Counted from the stretch's first letter, positions 8,045 through 17,297 are shown. The stretch: DNA of 64,000 bases from Flavobacteriaceae bacterium 3519-10 (GCA_000023725.1 CP001673.1:2552342-2616341), one strand, 5' to 3'. Numbers and translations: made by a program. Notes: a model not told the origin generated them from the sequence alone.

Positions 8045-8851
8045 ATGAACAAGGAAATCTTATTCGGCACATTAGCAGCACTCCTGTTATTTACAAACTG
8101 CAGCACAGATCGCGAAACTGATGAACCTATTATAGAAAAGACGCTGTTAACTAAAATGACCGCCACGTATTACGATAATCCTGATAATCCGGAAACTTCC
8201 GTTACTACATTCAATTACAATAGTAAAGGAGAGCTAATTGACACTAACAATTCCGGGCAATCTTCAGTATTCGAATACGACAACTCGGGGAAGCCAACAA
8301 AGACGATCTATTACAATTCCGACAAAACTTATGCCTACACCAACAATTATATGTACGACGGCGACAGGCTGACCAAAATTAATTCAGTGTATGACAATCC
8401 AGACCATAACCGCACGGTTACTTATACTTATAACACTGCCGGGCAGGTAACAGAATCGAAACTATGTCAGGGACAGAACTGTACATCACCGATTACGAAT
8501 ACTTATACGTACAGCAACGGAAATATTCTTTCGGAAATAACGCAGTGGAACTCAATAATGTCGATTAATACGAAAAGAGAATACACTTATGACGACAAGG
8601 GCAACGTGTACAGCACGCTGAATCCCCATATCCGCACGATGATGGGCGGCGCTCTTGCCTTAAGCGCAAATAATTATAAAACTGAAAAAATCAGTTATAA
8701 AGACGCATCCGGAAACTGGAACGAAAGCCAACAGATTAACTATACAATTGAGTACGGGTACGCCATCGAAAATCTTCCTACATTGGTTACTGGTAAGGAT
8801 CAGAATGGCCAACTTTACGTGGAATATAAATATGAATATAGGATGTTGTAA
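8045..8851 (+). CDS. YD-repeat-like lipoprotein
   Basis: This 268-residue protein has a lipoprotein signal (FGTLAALLLFTNC, Cys19). The body is made of short beta-hairpin repeats resembling YD/RHS repeats: FNYNSKGEL, FEYDNSGKP, YMYDGDRLTKI, YTYNTAGQV, REYTYDDKGNV and YEYAIE-type endings. Such repeats form extended beta-sheet surfaces in exported proteins, and single-domain lipoproteins of this kind are common in Chryseobacterium. There is no toxin domain, RHS core or SPLxEPLRYPG-like motif, so this is not a polymorphic toxin. The role is unknown; a surface or periplasmic location is expected. It is a single-gene unit with its own promoter and terminator. Confidence 0.8.
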   Translation: MNKEILFGTLAALLLFTNCSTDRETDEPIIEKTLLTKMTATYYDNPDNPETSVTTFNYNSKGELIDTNNSGQSSVFEYDNSGKPTKTIYYNSDKTYAYTNNYMYDGDRLTKINSVYDNPDHNRTVTYTYNTAGQVTESKLCQGQNCTSPITNTYTYSNGNILSEITQWNSIMSINTKREYTYDDKGNVYSTLNPHIRTMMGGALALSANNYKTEKISYKDASGNWNESQQINYTIEYGYAIENLPTLVTGKDQNGQLYVEYKYEYRML

Positions 8852-8863
8852 GGAATTATAAAC

Positions 8864-8907
8864 AAAAAAAAGCCGTGCTAAATCTTGTTTTTTAACACGG
8901 CTTTTAT
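8864..8907. terminator. Bidirectional terminator between lipoprotein gene and rho
   Basis: Stem AAAAGCCGTG/CACGGCTTTT (8868-8877/8896-8905) with an 18-base loop. The A run before it and T run after it allow termination from both sides. Confidence 0.78.
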
Positions 8908-8920
8908 TGTTGTAAGAATA

Positions 8921-10771
8921 CTATCTGTTCATGCTCATCAGGAATTCCTCATTGCTGCGAGTGCCTTTGATGCTTTTATTAACAAACTCCATCGCTTCTA
9001 CCGGATTCATATCTGCAAGATATTTTCTGAGGATCCACATACGCTGCATCGTAGTTTCATCAAGAAGTAAATCGTCTCTTCTTGTACTTGAAGATACCAG
9101 GTCGATTGCAGGATAAATTCGCTTATTGGCAATTTTACGATCCAGCTGAAGTTCCATATTTCCGGTTCCTTTGAACTCTTCGAAAATCACCTCATCCATT
9201 TTAGAACCTGTATCGATCAGCGCGGTAGCGATAATGGTTAATGATCCGCCACCTTCAATGTTTCTCGCCGCACCGAAAAATCTTTTCGGCTTATGAAGTG
9301 CGTTGGCATCAACACCTCCGGAAAGAATTTTACCTGAAGCCGGCGTTACGGTGTTGTAGGCTCTCGCCAAACGGGTGATTGAATCTAACAATATCACCAC
9401 ATCATGGCCGCATTCTACCATTCGTTGCGCTTTAGAAAGTACCAGATTCGCCACTTTCACGTGTTTATCTGCAGGTTCGTCGAAGGTAGACGCAATTACT
9501 TCTGCATTTACGCTTCTTTCCATGTCGGTTACCTCTTCAGGTCTCTCGTCAATCAGCAAAATCATCATGTACGCTTCTGGATGGTTCGCTGAAATGGCGT
9601 TCGCAATATCTTTAAGCAACATCGTCTTACCGGTTTTAGGCTGTGCTACGATCATTGCGCGCTGGCCTTTTCCGATGGGTGTAAATAAATCGACGATTCG
9701 TGTAGAAAGTGTGGAGTTCGGGCCTGTAAGATTAAATTTCTCCTCAGGAAAAAGGGGCGTCAAAAATTCAAATGAAACCCTGTCTTTGATGAATTCCAGA
9801 TCCCTTCCGTTAACTTCAGTAGGTTTTAATAATGAGAAATATTTTTCGCCTTCCTTTGGCAGACGCACAATTCCTCTTACGTTATCGCCGGTCTTCAGAC
9901 CATAATTTCGGATTTGGTTGGTAGAGACGTACACATCATCCGGAGACGAAATATAGGAGAAATCCGGAGAACGCAGGAAACCGTAGTTATCGGGAAGAAT
10001 TTCAAGTACGCCTTCAATGGTAACCAATCCGTCGAAATTAAACTCTTTTTTCGCAGCTTCTTCCTGATTTTCAGTGTTTTGCTGGTTGCGGTTCTGATTA
10101 GGATTTTGGTTCTGGTTTTTATGCTGATTTTTCTGGTTCGGATGCTGAGGCTTCGCAGGGTTCTGGCTAGCATTTGCGTTGCTGTTTCCGTTCTGGTTTC
10201 CGTTTTGATTCGGGTTTTGATTCTGATTCTGGTTTGAATTCTGATTCGGATTCTGATTCCGTGGCTGTTCAGTTTTAGCTTCAACAGCCGGCGCAGTTTC
10301 CTCTGCCTGCTCATCACTTACAGAATCGGTTTTCACAGGTGGCGTACGCTGTCTCCGTTTTTTCTGCGGATTACGGTTGGCATCCTGCTCTTCAGCAGCT
10401 TTAGGCGCAACCGGTTCGCTTTGCTGTTCTGAATCGGGTGCGGCAGGTTCTGTTGCAACCTCTGCGGGCTTTTCAACAGCGGCTTCATCCGTAACTTTCA
10501 CTTCCGCCGGTTTTTCTGTCTTTTTCCTGGCAGCCGGTTTTTTTGCAGCTGGTTTTTTAGGCGCTGCAGCCGGTTTTTCTTCAGTAATAGTGGGAGTTTC
10601 GGTGGCGTTGAAATACTCTTTGGCAACTTTGGTATTGGAGGCTTGAAAGTCTAAAATAGCAAAAATCTTATCGTTATCAGTGCTGTTTTTCGGCAGTTTA
10701 ACGCCTAAATCAGACGTGATTTTAGCCAAGTCAGGCTCAGATTTTGAGCGTAATGTTTCAATATTGAACAT
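8921..10771 (-). CDS. rho: Transcription termination factor Rho with Asn/Gln-rich insert
   Basis: This 616-residue Rho is an RNA-dependent ATPase that ends transcription. The order is: N-terminal Rho_N helical domain (about 1-50); a long low-complexity stretch (about 55-245) first rich in Ala/Lys/Pro/Glu and then Asn/Gln (about 171-236); the cold-shock-like RNA-binding domain (about 245-320, DNYGFLRS); and the ATPase domain with Walker A AQPKTGKT (about 376-383) and Walker [18 protein letters not shown]. coli Rho is about 419 residues; the extra length is almost all in the insert. Bacteroidota Rho proteins commonly carry such inserts. It is divergent from a DUF4293 gene and has its own promoter with a leader of about 80 bases. 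Confidence 0.96.
   Translation of the reverse strand: MFNIETLRSKSEPDLAKITSDLGVKLPKNSTDNDKIFAILDFQASNTKVAKEYFNATETPTITEEKPAAAPKKPAAKKPAARKKTEKPAEVKVTDEAAVEKPAEVATEPAAPDSEQQSEPVAPKAAEEQDANRNPQKKRRQRTPPVKTDSVSDEQAEETAPAVEAKTEQPRNQNPNQNSNQNQNQNPNQNGNQNGNSNANASQNPAKPQHPNQKNQHKNQNQNPNQNRNQQNTENQEEAAKKEFNFDGLVTIEGVLEILPDNYGFLRSPDFSYISSPDDVYVSTNQIRNYGLKTGDNVRGIVRLPKEGEKYFSLLKPTEVNGRDLEFIKDRVSFEFLTPLFPEEKFNLTGPNSTLSTRIVDLFTPIGKGQRAMIVAQPKTGKTMLLKDIANAISANHPEAYMMILLIDERPEEVTDMERSVNAEVIASTFDEPADKHVKVANLVLSKAQRMVECGHDVVILLDSITRLARAYNTVTPASGKILSGGVDANALHKPKRFFGAARNIEGGGSLTIIATALIDTGSKMDEVIFEEFKGTGNMELQLDRKIANKRIYPAIDLVSSSTRRDDLLLDETTMQRMWILRKYLADMNPVEAMEFVNKSIKGTRSNEEFLMSMNR
10064..10261. repeat. Degenerate short tandem repeat encoding the Asn/Gln-rich tract of Rho
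   Basis: Imperfect 6-base units (variants of GATTCG, GATTCT and GGTTCT on the plus strand) repeat through this stretch and encode N-Q-N-P and N-Q-N-G units, residues about 171-236 of Rho. Such repeats can change in length by slippage in steps of whole codons. Confidence 0.7.
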
Positions 10772-10858
10772 AAATTATGTTGTGAAAAGTAATTATAAGT
10801 AAGTGTAAGTAAGGGAGTTAAGTCGGGCGACTTTTCTAAATCAGATGATTTTCTGATG

Positions 10859-10888
10859 CAAATCTACATCAATTTTTTATTAATGCAA
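10859..10888 (-). promoter_or_regulatory. rho promoter (-33 TTG, N19, -7 TAGATTTG)
   Basis: On the minus strand TTG (10888-10886) precedes TAGATTTG (10866-10859) by 19 bases. The predicted transcript start, near 10852, leaves about 80 bases of leader before the rho ATG, enough for autoregulation, which is known for rho in other bacteria. Confidence 0.62.
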
Positions 10889-10899
10889 AAAATTATCGT

Positions 10900-10907
10900 T
10901 ATTTTTG
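10900..10907 (+). promoter_or_regulatory. -7 element TATTTTTG of the DUF4293 gene
   Basis: A perfect TAnnTTTG sequence 20 bases before the ATG at 10927. No TTG is found at the matching -33 position. Confidence 0.45.
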
Positions 10908-10926
10908 CCCTTCAGAATCTACGAAA

Positions 10927-11316
10927 ATGCTGCAAAGAATACAGACGGTTTGGATATTTCTGGCGATCTTAGGCGCTATATTTCTGTTCATTACAGGACA
11001 GGATTTTTCCGTTTTCGGGCCTGTTCCATTTATATCTGTAGTGTGTTCAGTCCTGGTTTTTTTGGGATTCTCGGCGATTTTAAGCTATAAAAACCGCAAA
11101 CGACAGATTCTGCTTAATCATATAAGCATTTTTATAAACGCTTTGTTGCTCGGTTTATTGGCGTATTGGCTGCTCATGTTATCTGGAGGAATTAATTTTC
11201 CTGAGAAAGGTATTGAACCTGCTTTTCCGATTCTTTCTATTATATGTTTGCTTCTGGCAAATTTATCGATTAGAAGAGACGACAGGCTCGTAAAATCTGT
11301 AGACAGACTCCGCTAA
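10927..11316 (+). CDS. DUF4293 family membrane protein
   Basis: This 129-residue protein has about four hydrophobic segments: roughly 5-23 (TVWIFLAILGAIFLFI), 30-50, 60-85 (FINALLLGLLAYWLLML) and 95-112 (FPILSIICLLLANL). A basic tail RRDDRLVKSVDRLR follows. The start MLQRIQTVWIF and the length match DUF4293 proteins as I recall them. In Bacteroidota these are often encoded beside rho, as here (divergent). No function is known and no catalytic motif is visible. It is a single-gene unit closed by a UUCG-loop terminator. Confidence 0.85.
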   Translation: MLQRIQTVWIFLAILGAIFLFITGQDFSVFGPVPFISVVCSVLVFLGFSAILSYKNRKRQILLNHISIFINALLLGLLAYWLLMLSGGINFPEKGIEPAFPILSIICLLLANLSIRRDDRLVKSVDRLR

Positions 11317-11342
11317 ACTCACAACGATTTTTTTTTGAGTTA

Positions 11343-11368
11343 AACAGTTCCTTCGGGAGCTGTTTTTT
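11343..11368 (+). terminator. Terminator with TTCG tetraloop
   Basis: Stem AACAGTTCC/GGAGCTGTT (11343-11351/11356-11364) closed by TTCG, with T6 after it. It ends the DUF4293 transcript. The core matches 225-250. Confidence 0.88.
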
Positions 11369-11409
11369 ATTTCCGTGCAATTTATATTTATCTTTAGCAA
11401 AAATTATAC

Positions 11410-12336
11410 ATGAACAATTACCTTAAACTGTTTTTTCTCCTGTGTACCTCAACAGTTTACTCGCAGGAAGTCAGCCGCCAAAGTGTAGTAAATACTTTAT
11501 CTGTGCTGGCTTCAGACCAAATGAAGGGTCGCGAAATCGGTACACCGCAAAACGATTCGGCTGCAGTTTTCATCGCAAAACGGTTTGAGGAAAACAATCT
11601 GGATTACTGCGTGGGCACCTCTTTTCTTGTCCCGTTTGAATATAAAGGCAAGACGGCTTACAATGTCTGTGGCATAAAGAAAGGCAAAAGTGATAAATCC
11701 TTGGCCTACTCCGCGCATTTCGATCATATTGGCTCCAACGGCAAAGGACCTGATCCCATTTTTAACGGTGCGGACGACAATGCGAGTGGCGTAAGCCTCA
11801 TGATAGGTCTTTCGGAATATTTCAAAACTTCTGCACCCGAATTTTCGATGATCTTCATGGCATTCAATGGTGAAGAAAAGGGCATGAAAGGCTCCAAAGC
11901 AATTGCTGAAGAAGTTCAGCTTCAGAAATATTTCAACAATACACAGGCGCTTTTCAATTTCGAAATGGTCGCTACGGTTTCACAATTCGGTGCGAATGCA
12001 ATGTATATGACGGGCGATACTTTTTCAGATTTGGATGAACTCATGAATACTGCGGCCGCAGATCAGTTTAAAATACATCCCGATCCGTACACGGGTCAGC
12101 AGCTTTTTTACCGTTCAGACAATGTGGTTTTCGCCAAGAAAGGCATTATCGCACACTCATTTTCAACGGTGGATATGACGACTGCAAAACATTATCATCA
12201 GGCAAATGACGATCTGGCGGTTGTGAATTTTGATAACTTGACTCTTATGATCAACAGTCTCGGAAAAACCATCAGCACATTAAAACCTTCGGATTTCAGC
12301 CCTAAATATAACGAGACTGTTAATTTGAAGCGCTGA
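11410..12336 (+). CDS. M28 family zinc peptidase
   Basis: This 308-residue secreted peptidase begins with a signal peptide (LKLFFLLCTSTVYSQ). M28 metal-site motifs are in order: AHFDHIG, GADDNASGV, NGEEKGMKGS (catalytic Glu and metal-binding Glu), NFEMVA, and a late His in KHYHQANDDL. The fourth ligand is Glu (FEM) where many M28 enzymes have Asp (DMVG); the substitution is conservative. The family removes N-terminal amino acids from peptides in the periplasm or outside the cell. A near-consensus -7 sequence (TATCTTTA, 11389-11396) lies just upstream. The ABC exporter that follows has its own -7 element 22 bases after this stop, so it may be separately transcribed. Confidence 0.9.
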   Translation: MNNYLKLFFLLCTSTVYSQEVSRQSVVNTLSVLASDQMKGREIGTPQNDSAAVFIAKRFEENNLDYCVGTSFLVPFEYKGKTAYNVCGIKKGKSDKSLAYSAHFDHIGSNGKGPDPIFNGADDNASGVSLMIGLSEYFKTSAPEFSMIFMAFNGEEKGMKGSKAIAEEVQLQKYFNNTQALFNFEMVATVSQFGANAMYMTGDTFSDLDELMNTAAADQFKIHPDPYTGQQLFYRSDNVVFAKKGIIAHSFSTVDMTTAKHYHQANDDLAVVNFDNLTLMINSLGKTISTLKPSDFSPKYNETVNLKR

Positions 12337-12357
12337 TTCCGCAATTACTAAAAAGCC

Positions 12358-12365
12358 TAATTTTG
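12358..12365 (+). promoter_or_regulatory. -7 element TAATTTTG of the ABC exporter gene
   Basis: A perfect TAnnTTTG sequence 17 bases before the ATG at 12383, in the short gap after the M28 peptidase gene. No matching -33 TTG is seen. Confidence 0.4.
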
Positions 12366-12382
12366 TGCCGAAATTTTTTTAG

Positions 12383-14221
12383 ATGAAACCATTCCAACGC
12401 ATTCTTTCTTTTGCCAGACCCCACCAAAAATATCTTTTTGGCAGCATGTTTTTCAACATCATGTATTCGGTACTGAATATATTTTCTGTCGCGACAATGC
12501 TCCCGATTTTGGGCCTGATGTTCGGCACTGTAGATAAAGTAGACACCACTACACCGCCTGTAAATACCGGCAGGTTGGTTGATTCTTTTGGCTACGCTAA
12601 AGATTGGGCCTACTACAATATCCAGAAAAACATAGAAGATTATGGCACGGTGAAGGTACTCGCGGTGCTTTGCGCGGTTACGGCGGTGGCATTCTTACTT
12701 AGAAATATCTTCCGTTATCTGGGCTCATTCCTTTTAGTGAATTACCGGGTCGGGATCACAAAAGACCTGCGGACGGCGATGTACGATAAGTTTCTTAAGC
12801 TGCCGGTTTCATTTTTTACTGAAAAACGGAAAGGCGATATGATGAGCCGAATTTCAAATGATATCGGAGGTGTTGAAAACGGCATTATGGGAAGCCTCGT
12901 AGACGTCATCAATTCGCCGTTTATGATTATCTCGTCACTCATCACTTTGTTTATCCTGTCGCCGAATCTTACTCTTTTTTCCCTGCTTGTGTTTCCGCTG
13001 ATGGGAGGCCTGATCGCGTGGGTGGGAAAAAGTCTTAAAAAACAGGCCACGGCCGCGCAGGAAGAACTTGGCAACCTGTTTTCTTTGGTTGATGAAACCT
13101 TGAAATCTTCGAAAGTCATTAAAATATTCAATGCTGATAAAATTTTAAAAAACCGTTTCAGCACCACCACCGATAACTGGCAGAAATACGCGATTGGCAT
13201 GAGCCGCCGCCGCGAATTAGCCTCACCGATGAGCGAATTCCTGGGCTCAGTGACGATTTTAATCATTACCTGGTTTGCGGGCGTGCAGATATTGAACGAA
13301 CAGACGATGGAGCCCGAAACTTTTCTGGTTTTTATCGGGATGTTCTTTCAGATTTTGGATCCTGCAAAAAAACTTTCGAGCGCAATCTCAAATATCCAGG
13401 GCGGAATGGCAAGTTTAGACCGTGTTTCAGAAGTACTGGATTATGACCTGAAGGTGGAGGAAATCGCAAATCCGCATGCTATTTCAACATTAAAAGATAA
13501 AATTGAATTTAAAAATATCGGTTTTAACTACGATAAAGATAATGTGATTCTCAAAAATTTCCACCTCACAATTCCAAAAGGGAAAACGGTGGCGCTGGTC
13601 GGCCAGTCGGGCTCAGGAAAAACCACGATCGCGAATCTTTTGGCGCGTTTTTACGATGTGAGCGAAGGTGAAATACTGGTTGACGGCAAAAACATTAAAG
13701 ATCTTAAGCTCAATGATTACCGGCATCTGCTGGGCATGGTAACACAGGAATCGGTTTTGTTTAATGATTCTGTTTTCAATAATATCCTGATGGGGAAAGC
13801 CGACGCTACCGAAGAAGAAGTGATGGCTGCCGCCAAAATTGCAAACGCACATGAATTCATTGAAGGTCTTCCGGAAAAATATTACACCAATATCGGCGAC
13901 GATGGAAATAAGCTTTCAGGTGGCCAAAAACAGCGTGTTTCAATTGCGAGAGCAGTTTTAAAAAATCCTCCAATCATGATTCTGGACGAGGCTACTTCTG
14001 CGCTCGATACCGAATCTGAAAGATTTGTGCAGGATGCCCTCGAAAAAATGATGGAAAACAGAACTTCGCTGGTGATCGCTCACCGGCTTTCAACCATCCA
14101 GAAAGCCGACTGGATCGTCGTGATGGAACGCGGAAACATCGTAGAACAGGGAACTCACACAGAACTGATGAACAACAATAGTGTCTACCGAAAACTGGTG
14201 GAACTGCAGAACTTTGGATAA
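12383..14221 (+). CDS. MsbA-like ABC exporter (fused permease and ATPase)
   Basis: This 612-residue half-transporter works as a homodimer in the inner membrane. Residues about 1-330 hold six membrane helices of an exporter fold, including the coupling region GDMMSRISNDI. The ATPase domain (about 365-612) has Walker A GQSGSGKTT, the signature LSGGQKQR, Walker B IMILDEATSALD and the switch His in IAHRLST. The family includes MsbA (lipid A flipping) and drug or lipid exporters. Length and order fit the MsbA-like group, but the substrate cannot be fixed from sequence. A small secreted TonB-C domain gene follows after 16 bases, probably in the same transcript. Confidence 0.92.
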   Translation: MKPFQRILSFARPHQKYLFGSMFFNIMYSVLNIFSVATMLPILGLMFGTVDKVDTTTPPVNTGRLVDSFGYAKDWAYYNIQKNIEDYGTVKVLAVLCAVTAVAFLLRNIFRYLGSFLLVNYRVGITKDLRTAMYDKFLKLPVSFFTEKRKGDMMSRISNDIGGVENGIMGSLVDVINSPFMIISSLITLFILSPNLTLFSLLVFPLMGGLIAWVGKSLKKQATAAQEELGNLFSLVDETLKSSKVIKIFNADKILKNRFSTTTDNWQKYAIGMSRRRELASPMSEFLGSVTILIITWFAGVQILNEQTMEPETFLVFIGMFFQILDPAKKLSSAISNIQGGMASLDRVSEVLDYDLKVEEIANPHAISTLKDKIEFKNIGFNYDKDNVILKNFHLTIPKGKTVALVGQSGSGKTTIANLLARFYDVSEGEILVDGKNIKDLKLNDYRHLLGMVTQESVLFNDSVFNNILMGKADATEEEVMAAAKIANAHEFIEGLPEKYYTNIGDDGNKLSGGQKQRVSIARAVLKNPPIMILDEATSALDTESERFVQDALEKMMENRTSLVIAHRLSTIQKADWIVVMERGNIVEQGTHTELMNNNSVYRKLVELQNFG

Positions 14222-14237
14222 ACACAACACATAAATT

Positions 14238-14615
14238 ATGAAAAAATTACTTTTACTTTTTGGTCTAATTTTATCATCTCTCACATTTGCACAGGCTATT
14301 TCCGAAGATTCAGCCGTCGTTACCGAAAAAATCGCGGATTTTCCTGATGGGGGTGCACAGAATTTTCGTCAGTTACTTGCCAAAAACTTTCGCAGTAAGA
14401 AAGTGAAAGGGTCAGGAAAAGTATCCTGCCAGCTCAAGTTTGTAGTTGAGCGAGACGGCTCAATCACCAATGTTACCGTAATAGGCTCCAATGAAAGCTT
14501 CAACAAAGAAGCAGTGCGCGCAATTTCTCTGATAAAAACAAAATGGGAGCCGGCCAAAATTAACGGAGTGCCGGTGCGCTACAGGTTTACGGTTCCACTG
14601 ACGATGATTTTTTAA
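14238..14615 (+). CDS. Secreted TonB C-terminal domain protein
   Basis: This 125-residue protein consists of a signal peptide (KKLLLLFGLILSSLTFAQ) and one TonB_C-type domain: LKFVVERDGSITNVTVIGSN, FNKEAVRAI, WEPAKINGVPVRYRFTVPL. True TonB has an N-terminal membrane anchor and a proline-rich span. Here there is neither, and the signal looks cleavable, so it is not a normal energy transducer. It may be a free periplasmic domain that binds receptor TonB boxes or peptidoglycan. It follows the ABC exporter by 16 bases and is convergent with mutS. Confidence 0.85.
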   Translation: MKKLLLLFGLILSSLTFAQAISEDSAVVTEKIADFPDGGAQNFRQLLAKNFRSKKVKGSGKVSCQLKFVVERDGSITNVTVIGSNESFNKEAVRAISLIKTKWEPAKINGVPVRYRFTVPLTMIF

Positions 14616-14654
14616 TTGTACTTTTAAACACAATTAAACGTCGCACTTAATCAA

Positions 14655-17237
14655 TCACTTTCCAATCATTTTTTTAATTGAATTCAGCTTCATCAAAGCT
14701 TCGATCGGCGTCAAAGTATTGATGTCGATTTTTGTAAGTTCTTCACGTATATTTTCGAGAACAGGATCGTCCAGCTGAAAGAATGAAAGCTGCATATTCT
14801 CATCGGTGATGGCCTTAGTTTTATCTTTAGAACCACTCTGCGTGCGGCTTTTTTCTAAAGTTTTCAATACCTCGTTCGCGCGGTTCACCACTTTGGCAGG
14901 CATTCCGGCCAGTTTTGCCACATGGATCCCGAAGCTGTGTTCGCTGCCGCCCGGAAGCAGTTTCCGCATGAAAATAATATTGCCTTTGTTCTCCTGAATT
15001 GATACATGGAAGTTTTTAATTCTTTCGAAATTCACCGTCATCTCGTTGAGTTCGTGGTAATGCGTAGCGAACAACGTTTTGGCCTGCGTTGGGTGCTGAT
15101 GAAGATATTCGGCAATTGCCCACGCGATTGAAACTCCGTCGTACGTCGATGTTCCGCGCCCGATTTCATCCAGAAGGATTAAACTGCGGTCCGAAATATT
15201 GTTGAGGATATTCGCGGCTTCATTCATTTCTACCATGAAAGTCGATTCGCCTGCTGAAATATTGTCGCTCGCACCTACTCTGGTAAAAATTTTGTCTAAA
15301 ATCCCGATTTCAGCATATTTCGCGGGTACAAAACTTCCCACCTGAGCCATTAAGCAGATAATTGCCGTCTGTCGCAGAATAGCTGATTTACCCGCCATAT
15401 TCGGGCCTGTAACCATAATAATCTGCTGCGAATCTTTATCGAGAAACAAATCATTCGGAATATACTTTTCGCCAAGCGGCAACGCGTTTTCGATGATCGG
15501 GTGACGCGCTTCTTTAAGGCTGATCTCAAACGAATCATTAAGGACGGGCCGCGTATAACTTTCGGAAACAGCCAGCTCAGACAGTCCGACGCCACAATCG
15601 AGTTCAGAAATAATTTTGGAATTATCCTGAATACTGTCGATGTAAACCATCACATTGTCGCAGACTTTGCGGTACAGTTCGTGTTCAATTTTGGATATCT
15701 TTTCTTCCGCACCCAGTATTTGCTCTTCGTATTCCTTCAGTTCTTCAGTGATGTACCTCTCGGCGTTCACAAGCGTCTGTTTGCGGATCCAATCGGTTGG
15801 AACTTTATCCTTATGCGTATTTCGCACCTCAATAAAGTAACCGAAAACATTGTTGAAGCTTATTTTGAGACTCGAAATTCCTGTTCTTGCAGTTTCGCGC
15901 TCGCACATTTCATCGAGGAAATTTTTGCCTTTACGTTGCAGACCGCGCAGATGATCGAGTTCTTCGGAAATGCCTTCTTTAATCACATTTCCTTTTGCGA
16001 TGTTCACCGGAAGCTCATCATTAAGGTAATTCTGCAGATAACGGATCAATTCTTCGAGATCATTTAAAGGATCGAGCCAGGCGAAAACCTCATCGAACTT
16101 ATGCAGCAGATTCTTTATCTGATGAATATTTACGAGGCTCTGGCGCAGATAACCGACTTCTTTCGGACAGATTTTCTCTGAGGCCAGCTTGCCCATCAGA
16201 CGGTCTAAATCTGAAACCGATTTCAGCAGCTGCTGGATCTCGTATTTTAAATGATCTTCTTTGTTGAAAAACTCAATTAAACTCAGTCTGCGGTTTATTT
16301 CGTCCACCGATTTCAGGGGTAAAATCAATCTGCGGCGCAACAGCCTTCCGCCCATCGGCGTAGAGGTTTTGTCGATAATGTCGAGCAGCGATTTTCCCTG
16401 CGGATTACTCGGATACACGATTTCCAGATTTCGCAGCGTAAAATTATCCATCATCAGATAATCTTCCTGGGGAATCAGTTTGATCTTCGTGATGTGCTGT
16501 AAAAGTGCATGATGCGTATCTTCTACGAGGTATGCGAAGATGGCGCCTGCAGCCACGATGCCCAGTTTGTACTCTTCAATTCCGAACCCTTTTAAAGAGG
16601 CTGTCCTGAAGTGATTCGTAAGTTTTTCGTAGGCATAATTATGTTGAAAAGCCCAGTCTTCGAGCTTGAAACTGCTTTTATTTTTAAGCTGGCTCGGAAG
16701 TTCGGTAGACCTTTGGTATATGATTTCGCTTGGATCAAACGTATGAACAATGTGCAGCAGCTTCTCGAGATTTCCTTCTGAAACAAGAAATTCACCCGTT
16801 GAAACATCCACGAGCGCCATCCCAAACTTTTCCTTTTCTTTATGGACAGATAGTAGGAAATTATTCTTTTTAGAGCTCAGAACCTGCTCATTGAAAGTTA
16901 CTCCGGGCGTCACAAGTTCGGTAACTCCGCGTTTTACAATGCCCTTTGCAACCGTTTTGGGATCTTCCAGTTGGTCGCAGATTGCTACTCGCAACCCGGC
17001 ACGCACGAGTTTGGGCAAATACGAATCTATGGAATGATGCGGAAAACCGGCCAGCTCAATATGACCCTCACCGTTGGCACGGCGCGTAAGAACAATGCCG
17101 AGAATCTGCGCTGTGCGCACCGCATCACTACCGAAAGTTTCGTAGAAATCTCCTACACGGAAAAGCAGCAGCGCATCAGGATATTTCGCCTTAATGGTAT
17201 TATACTGCGTCATTAAGGGAGTTTCTTTTTTAGCCAT
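14655..17237 (-). CDS. mutS: DNA mismatch repair protein MutS
   Basis: This 860-residue MutS recognises base mismatches and small loops and starts repair. The N-terminal mismatch-binding domain carries the Phe-x-Glu motif in FRVGDFYETFG. The connector, lever and clamp domains follow. The C-terminal ATPase has Walker A TGPNMAGKS, Walker B LILLDEIGRGTSTYDG and ATHYHEL. The start MAKKETPLMTQYN is preferred. A TTG at 17261 would add eight residues (MAPNQPHP), and both starts lie downstream of the predicted -7 element at 17285-17292, so the longer form cannot be excluded. No MutL is in the window. It is divergent from an RNA methyltransferase gene. Confidence 0.96.
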   Translation of the reverse strand: MAKKETPLMTQYNTIKAKYPDALLLFRVGDFYETFGSDAVRTAQILGIVLTRRANGEGHIELAGFPHHSIDSYLPKLVRAGLRVAICDQLEDPKTVAKGIVKRGVTELVTPGVTFNEQVLSSKKNNFLLSVHKEKEKFGMALVDVSTGEFLVSEGNLEKLLHIVHTFDPSEIIYQRSTELPSQLKNKSSFKLEDWAFQHNYAYEKLTNHFRTASLKGFGIEEYKLGIVAAGAIFAYLVEDTHHALLQHITKIKLIPQEDYLMMDNFTLRNLEIVYPSNPQGKSLLDIIDKTSTPMGGRLLRRRLILPLKSVDEINRRLSLIEFFNKEDHLKYEIQQLLKSVSDLDRLMGKLASEKICPKEVGYLRQSLVNIHQIKNLLHKFDEVFAWLDPLNDLEELIRYLQNYLNDELPVNIAKGNVIKEGISEELDHLRGLQRKGKNFLDEMCERETARTGISSLKISFNNVFGYFIEVRNTHKDKVPTDWIRKQTLVNAERYITEELKEYEEQILGAEEKISKIEHELYRKVCDNVMVYIDSIQDNSKIISELDCGVGLSELAVSESYTRPVLNDSFEISLKEARHPIIENALPLGEKYIPNDLFLDKDSQQIIMVTGPNMAGKSAILRQTAIICLMAQVGSFVPAKYAEIGILDKIFTRVGASDNISAGESTFMVEMNEAANILNNISDRSLILLDEIGRGTSTYDGVSIAWAIAEYLHQHPTQAKTLFATHYHELNEMTVNFERIKNFHVSIQENKGNIIFMRKLLPGGSEHSFGIHVAKLAGMPAKVVNRANEVLKTLEKSRTQSGSKDKTKAITDENMQLSFFQLDDPVLENIREELTKIDINTLTPIEALMKLNSIKKMIGK

Positions 17238-17275
17238 CGGATGCGGTTGATTCGGCGCCAAGCCTTTATTTTAGT

Positions 17276-17292
17276 TAATTTTGCCAAAAATA
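17276..17292. promoter_or_regulatory. Back-to-back -7 elements for mutS and the RNA methyltransferase
   Basis: TAATTTTG on the plus strand (17276-17283) and TATTTTTG on the minus strand (17292-17285) are one base apart and point in opposite directions. The two polymerases would compete for the same DNA. No clear -33 TTG was found for either. Confidence 0.5.
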
Positions 17293-17297
17293 CGAAA

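Noticed and set aside
8045..8851. Possible RHS/polymorphic toxin because of YD-like repeats
   Set aside because: The protein is only 268 residues, a lipoprotein, without RHS core signature, toxin domain or immunity gene.
9375..10646. Several long plus-strand open frames opposite rho
   Set aside because: They mirror the codon pattern of rho, and one is a simple Ala/Gly/Ser translation of the low-complexity region; no promoter or family match.
12742..13266. A 174-codon minus-strand frame inside the ABC exporter gene
   Set aside because: Lies entirely opposite conserved exporter sequence and has no recognisable product.
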